Below are positions 7,291 to 9,997 of a DNA stretch of 9,997 nt, piece after piece (position 1 is the first letter of the stretch; each line of letters starts with the position of its first letter). The stretch covers positions 1 to 9,997 of the forward strand of contig JAFOCY010000194.1 of NCBI GenBank assembly GCA_017380995.1, written 5' to 3'. Both the position numbers and the translations under genes were made by a program. The notes beneath the pieces are model-generated. The model was not told the origin of the DNA, made no database searches, and saw only the letters and a list, made by a program, of their open reading frames with translations. Source of the DNA: Oscillibacter sp. (lineage in GTDB: Bacteria; Bacillota; Clostridia; Oscillospirales; Oscillospiraceae).

Positions 7291-8319
7291 ATGATCCCGC
7301 TCACCGCCGGCGTTGCCATCCTGGGTGGGTGGATCGCCCTAAAGCTCCGAGTTCCCGCCGGTGCCCTCATTGGCGCCATGCTTGCCACCACAGCGCTGAA
7401 CATCGTCTTCGAGATGGCCTATATGCCTGCGGGAATGAAGTTTTTTACACAGGTGGTTACCGGCGTCTATATCGGCGCGAAAATTTCCCGTTCCAACCTG
7501 CATAACCTCAAAGCCATTCTAAAGCCGGCGTTGCTGTTGCTTTGCATCATGCTGACCTTTGCCGTCTGCATGGGAATGCTCATCTACTCTCTCTCTGATC
7601 TCTCCGTCCCCACCGCGCTTTTCGCCATGGCCCCAGCCGGTATCACCGACATGACCTTGGCGTCCATGGACTTTCAGGCGGAATCCTCCGTGGTGGCCCT
7701 GATTCAGACTCTGCGGGTCATTTTTACCACAGCCCTTCTTCCCGGCCTTATCAAAGTACTCCACGGCAAGCAGATCGCGCAGAATCATTCCGCAAAAAGT
7801 CCAAAAGCTTCCCGTCCGCACCGAAAAAGTGACCTGCCGCTCACCCTGCTCATCGGTCTTTTCTGCGGCGGTGCGGGCAAATACCTGGACATTCCCTGCG
7901 GAGCCATTGCATTTTCCATGGCAGGCTGCGCAGTATTCAACGTTGTCACCGACCGCAGCTATATGCCCCTGAATCTGCGTCGCTTTGTGCAGATGTTTGC
8001 CGGCGCCCTCATCGGCTGCACGGTAGGCCGTGCGCAAATCGCCCAGATGCTGGACCTGGGCACTGTCACCGTCATTGCAGTTTCCAGCTTTCTTTTGCTG
8101 GACCTGATCGCCGCCCATATCATTTCCCGCTTATTCCATTTGGATATCGTGACCGCTCTTTTCGCCTGTGCACCCGGCGGCATCACCGATATGGCCCTCA
8201 TTTCCGAGGAAATGGGCGCGGACAGCGTCAAGGTTGCTGGTATGCATATTGTTCGCCTTGTCGGCATTGTTGCCCTCTACCCCCTCATCATCCATGCCTT
8301 GATCACACTGACTTCTTAA
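7291..8319 (+). CDS. AbrB-duplication family integral membrane protein
   Basis: This 342-residue polytopic membrane protein belongs to the family often labelled 'AbrB family transcriptional regulator' or 'ammonia monooxygenase-like' after E. coli AbrB (aidB regulation). It is not a DNA-binding AbrB/SpoVT protein and has no such domain. It is built from two repeats: TALFAMAPAGITDMTL (108-123) recurs as TALFACAPGGITDMAL (288-303), and each half opens with PLT plus a glycine-rich membrane segment (3-40 and 183-220). A basic, hydrophilic linker (about 158-182) joins the halves. Biochemical function is unproven; a transporter or permease-like role is plausible. GAGGTG at 7275-7280 is 10 bases before the ATG. 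It lies 22 bases after the LysR gene and probably shares its mRNA, suggesting a common substrate theme with the TTT system. Confidence 0.87.
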   Translation: MIPLTAGVAILGGWIALKLRVPAGALIGAMLATTALNIVFEMAYMPAGMKFFTQVVTGVYIGAKISRSNLHNLKAILKPALLLLCIMLTFAVCMGMLIYSLSDLSVPTALFAMAPAGITDMTLASMDFQAESSVVALIQTLRVIFTTALLPGLIKVLHGKQIAQNHSAKSPKASRPHRKSDLPLTLLIGLFCGGAGKYLDIPCGAIAFSMAGCAVFNVVTDRSYMPLNLRRFVQMFAGALIGCTVGRAQIAQMLDLGTVTVIAVSSFLLLDLIAAHIISRLFHLDIVTALFACAPGGITDMALISEEMGADSVKVAGMHIVRLVGIVALYPLIIHALITLTS

Positions 8320-8328
8320 ATTCATCCA

Positions 8329-8378
8329 AAAACCCGCGCCTTCCCCGATCCAGCAGGATCTGAGAAGACGCGGGTTTT
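8329..8378. terminator. Bidirectional terminator between convergent genes
   Basis: The outer stem AAAACCCGCG (8329-8338) pairs perfectly with CGCGGGTTTT (8369-8378). It continues, after a one-base mismatch, as CTTC/GAAG (8340-8343 and 8364-8367), then a small internal loop, then GATCC-AGCA-GGATC (8347-8360). The A4/T4 flanks provide a T run in both directions, and the plus strand has a second CTTTTT run at 8382-8387. It sits 9 bases after the stop of the AbrB-family gene and 7 bases after the stop of the opposing small gene. Confidence 0.9.
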
Positions 8379-8385
8379 GCTCTTT

Positions 8386-8559
8386 TTACTGATAACGGTA
8401 CTGGCGGCAGGTGTATTGGTCCACACAGTGCATGAACATCTCCCGGTTATAAAACTCCAGGAGCTCGCAGCCTTCCTCCTCATGGAAGGATACGATCTTG
8501 CGTTGGGTATCCACCCAAATGCGCCAGCGGGGGCGCTCAGTACGGACAGTTCTCTCCAT
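8386..8559 (-). CDS. Small protein of unknown function (57 residues)
   Basis: Not recognised. The product reads MERTVRTERPRWRIWVDTQR followed by KIVSFHEEEGCELLEFYNRE and MFMHCVDQYTCRQYRYQ. It has no signal peptide or membrane segment, is rich in aromatic and charged residues, and has three cysteines (C31, C45, C51) that do not form a zinc-finger pattern. Alternating hydrophobic residues in WRIWVD and IVSFHE suggest a small beta-rich fold. I chose the ATG at 8557-8559 because AAAGGAGA (8568-8575) is 8 bases upstream. A longer frame from 8583 would put the ribosome site inside the coding region. It lies 81 bases after the amidase stop and ends 7 bases before the shared terminator, so it may be the last gene of that transcript. 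The good ribosome site and its fit against a terminator argue for a real gene. Confidence 0.7.
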   Translation of the reverse strand: MERTVRTERPRWRIWVDTQRKIVSFHEEEGCELLEFYNREMFMHCVDQYTCRQYRYQ

Positions 8560-8640
8560 GGGGGAAGTCTCCTTTCCTAACATTCACAGTCTCTTCTATT
8601 GATATAGACGAAATAGCCTCGGATTTTGTTTCAGCAAATC

Positions 8641-9285
8641 TCAATTTTTTTGCGCAGCGCATCTTTGCGCCACATCCGCCTTCAGCTGCTCCCAGGCCTC
8701 CGGGTGTTCCACATAGTATTTGGGACAGATCTTCCCGGTGACGTCGTAGTGGCGGATCACATCCTCCTCCGCTTCCAGATCAAAAGTCCCACAGAGCCAG
8801 GCGGTAAGCTCCACCACCCTTTCATAGGTCTCCGACGCATATTCCCCCGTCTCATCCGGGTGACAGACCTCGACAGAAACGGTATCTCCATTTCTGTCGT
8901 TGGAGGCATAGGCGATCTCCGTCAGCGGCACGCAGGCGATGACCTCCCCCTCCAGTCCCACGATGAAGTGGGAACTGGCATAGGTCTCATGGCTGAGGGC
9001 CAGGCCGTTGAAGTAGCTCCGGTTGGCCCGGGCGGAGGTGCCGGGGTTTCCAACGTAGTGGATGACTACCGCGTTGACCTCCTCCAGAGGGGTTCCGGGC
9101 CGGGAATACTCATTTTTTATCAGGTAGTCCGCTTCCACATAGGACGGCAACTCCACCCCTTCACCGGGGAGGCCCTTCCCTCCCCGGCCAAGAAACACCA
9201 CCACATTGGCAGCAGCAAGGGCCAAAGCGATGCAAAGGAGTATAAAATTGGGATTCAGCCGCCGTCTTCTTTTGTAACGGGACAT
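8641..9285 (-). CDS. Membrane-anchored N-acetylmuramoyl-L-alanine amidase, Amidase_2 (PGRP-like) family
   Basis: This predicted zinc peptidoglycan hydrolase would cleave the bond between N-acetylmuramic acid and L-alanine of the stem peptide, outside the membrane. The 214-residue product begins with a basic cytoplasmic tip (MSRYKRRRRLNPN), one hydrophobic helix (14-32) that anchors it, a linker, then the catalytic domain (about 50-205). Zinc ligands by comparison with T7 lysozyme (His17, His122, Cys130) are H76 in VVIHYVGNPGT, H179 in RHYDVTGKICPKYY and C187, with K185 at the T7 Lys128 position. SHFIVGLEGEVIACVP (105-120) is the usual substrate-cleft strand. All key residues are present, so it should be active. 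Its ATG follows the stop of the upstream gene by one base, implying translational coupling, and no strong ribosome site of its own is seen. The cellular role is not evident. Confidence 0.9.
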   Translation of the reverse strand: MSRYKRRRRLNPNFILLCIALALAAANVVVFLGRGGKGLPGEGVELPSYVEADYLIKNEYSRPGTPLEEVNAVVIHYVGNPGTSARANRSYFNGLALSHETYASSHFIVGLEGEVIACVPLTEIAYASNDRNGDTVSVEVCHPDETGEYASETYERVVELTAWLCGTFDLEAEEDVIRHYDVTGKICPKYYVEHPEAWEQLKADVAQRCAAQKN

Positions 9286-9286
9286 A

Positions 9287-9997
9287 TCAGTTCATGTCCG
9301 CCACAACGATGGCAGTGGGGCCGTCGGCGCCGCCGATAATGCCCATGCTGGAGCTCAGGCCGTAATCCGGGAAGCTCGTAAGCTCGCCGTACTTCTCCCC
9401 CCAGATCTGGTAGTTCTGGCCCACATAGCGGTCAGGGTAGAGCTCCGCGTTGGTCTTCAGGTCCTCAGCGGTGACAACGCCCATCTCCAGCAGGCACTTC
9501 ACGGTATTCACCATGCCGGGATGGACCCGGACGGAGATATAGTCGTAACGGCTGTAGCCGTTGGTAGGTTCAGTGCGGCGGAAATTGAACTCCAGGTTCA
9601 TGTCATAATAGCCGCCGTCGGAGTTTTCGAAGAAGTCGTAGTCGCCCCAGCTCCCCGCCAGAAGGTCGGCGTACACTGCCTCATGGATCTGCTGGGCCTC
9701 CCGGGTGGAGAAATCATAGCCGCCGTTGGAATTGGTCCAGAGCCAGCCGCTCTCCAGGCCAAAGTTGGGATCGCCAAAGTGGAGGCGCTTGGCCTTCATC
9801 TCCTCGCCGTTCACCAGGTCAACCACCATCCGGTCGTAGGTCCCCTCCATGGCAACGCGCTGGCGGGTCAGGGGCAGACGGTAGCGGCGGCTGATCTCCA
9901 CACCGCTTTTCAGCGTGTAGGTGATCTCGAAGGTATTGTAGCGGGAAACGTAATAGTCCTCGTCATAGGGCTGGTCGAAGTTGTGGGCATACTCAAA
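9287..9997 (-). CDS. Unidentified protein, C-terminal 236 residues, ending in a GIIGGADGPT motif
   Basis: The frame is open to the window edge, so the N-terminus is missing. The GTG at 9901 is an internal valine codon, not the start, because the frame continues upstream with coherent sequence (FEYAHNFDQPYDEDYYVSRY). The visible part is hydrophilic and aromatic-rich with no membrane helix. RYNTFEITYTLKSGVEISRR (19-38 of the fragment) looks like a beta-sandwich segment of the kind found C-terminal to ABC-2-type permeases in Firmicutes (DUF6449-like), but that assignment is tentative. VHPGMVNTVKCLLEMGVVTAEDLKTNAELY suggests a helical part. The last 20 residues, SMGIIGGADGPTAIVVADMN, contain the highly conserved motif of the beta subunits of sodium-pumping decarboxylases. 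The rest does not resemble those subunits. It stops one base before the amidase start. Confidence 0.8.
   Translation of the reverse strand, partial: FEYAHNFDQPYDEDYYVSRYNTFEITYTLKSGVEISRRYRLPLTRQRVAMEGTYDRMVVDLVNGEEMKAKRLHFGDPNFGLESGWLWTNSNGGYDFSTREAQQIHEAVYADLLAGSWGDYDFFENSDGGYYDMNLEFNFRRTEPTNGYSRYDYISVRVHPGMVNTVKCLLEMGVVTAEDLKTNAELYPDRYVGQNYQIWGEKYGELTSFPDYGLSSSMGIIGGADGPTAIVVADMN

Noticed and set aside
7291..8319. Reading the AbrB-family product as a transcription factor
   Set aside because: The protein is hydrophobic throughout, with two membrane repeats and no swapped-hairpin AbrB DNA-binding domain. The common 'transcriptional regulator' label is inherited from the E. coli name.
8377..9339. 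Plus-strand open frames opposite the small protein and the amidase
   Set aside because: The minus strand encodes an amidase with all zinc ligands and a small gene with a good ribosome site. The plus-strand frames show no domain and would cross the shared terminator.
9287..9901. Treating the GTG at 9901 as the start of a 204-residue protein
   Set aside because: The frame is open to the window edge with protein-like sequence upstream, and there is no ribosome site before the GTG. It is better read as part of a longer gene.
1..9997. CRISPR array, insertion sequence, prophage genes, tRNA or rRNA genes
   Set aside because: No regularly spaced direct repeats, transposase motifs, terminal inverted repeats, phage structural genes or RNA gene signatures were seen.

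Overview
The window looks like chromosomal DNA from an anaerobic Gram-positive of the class Clostridia, most likely a GC-rich gut Oscillospiraceae-type organism. The reasons are a T-box riboswitch in front of ileS, AGGAGG-type ribosome binding sites before almost every gene, an Oscillospiraceae/Clostridia-style IleRS, a tripartite tricarboxylate transporter with a lipoprotein binding subunit, and GC-rich third codon positions. The taxonomic placement is inference from gene content and style, not from a search.

Layout, left to right. (1) Positions 1-2553, minus strand: ileS, truncated at its 3' end by the window edge, preceded by a complete T-box leader (AUC specifier, TGGTACCGC T-box, intrinsic terminator) and a good sigma-A-type promoter at 2881-2908. 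(2) 2909-3140: intergenic space between divergent promoters, with TATGC/GCATA dyads that could be an operator. (3) 3141-6212, plus strand: a tctC-tctB-tctA operon for a tripartite tricarboxylate transporter (TTT), with a perfect hairpin between tctC and tctB and a strong terminator after tctA. (4) 6351-8319, plus strand: a LysR-type regulator followed 22 bp later by a polytopic membrane protein of the AbrB-duplication family. (5) 8329-8378: a bidirectional terminator shared by convergent genes. (6) 8386-9997, minus strand: the C-terminal part of an unidentified protein, a membrane-anchored zinc amidase starting one base after it, and a 57-residue protein of unknown function.

How the genes may work together. 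TctC would capture a carboxylate-type solute outside the membrane and hand it to the TctA/TctB membrane complex. The LysR protein next door is the obvious candidate regulator of tctCBA, since no TctDE-like two-component system is visible. The AbrB-family membrane protein may move or sense a related compound; this is inferred from position only. IleRS is controlled by uncharged tRNA-Ile through the T-box.

The most unusual feature is at the right edge. The truncated protein ends in a GIIGGADGPTAI sequence, which is the signature of the beta subunits of sodium-pumping decarboxylases, here placed at the extreme C-terminus of an apparently unrelated hydrophilic protein that is translationally linked to a peptidoglycan amidase.
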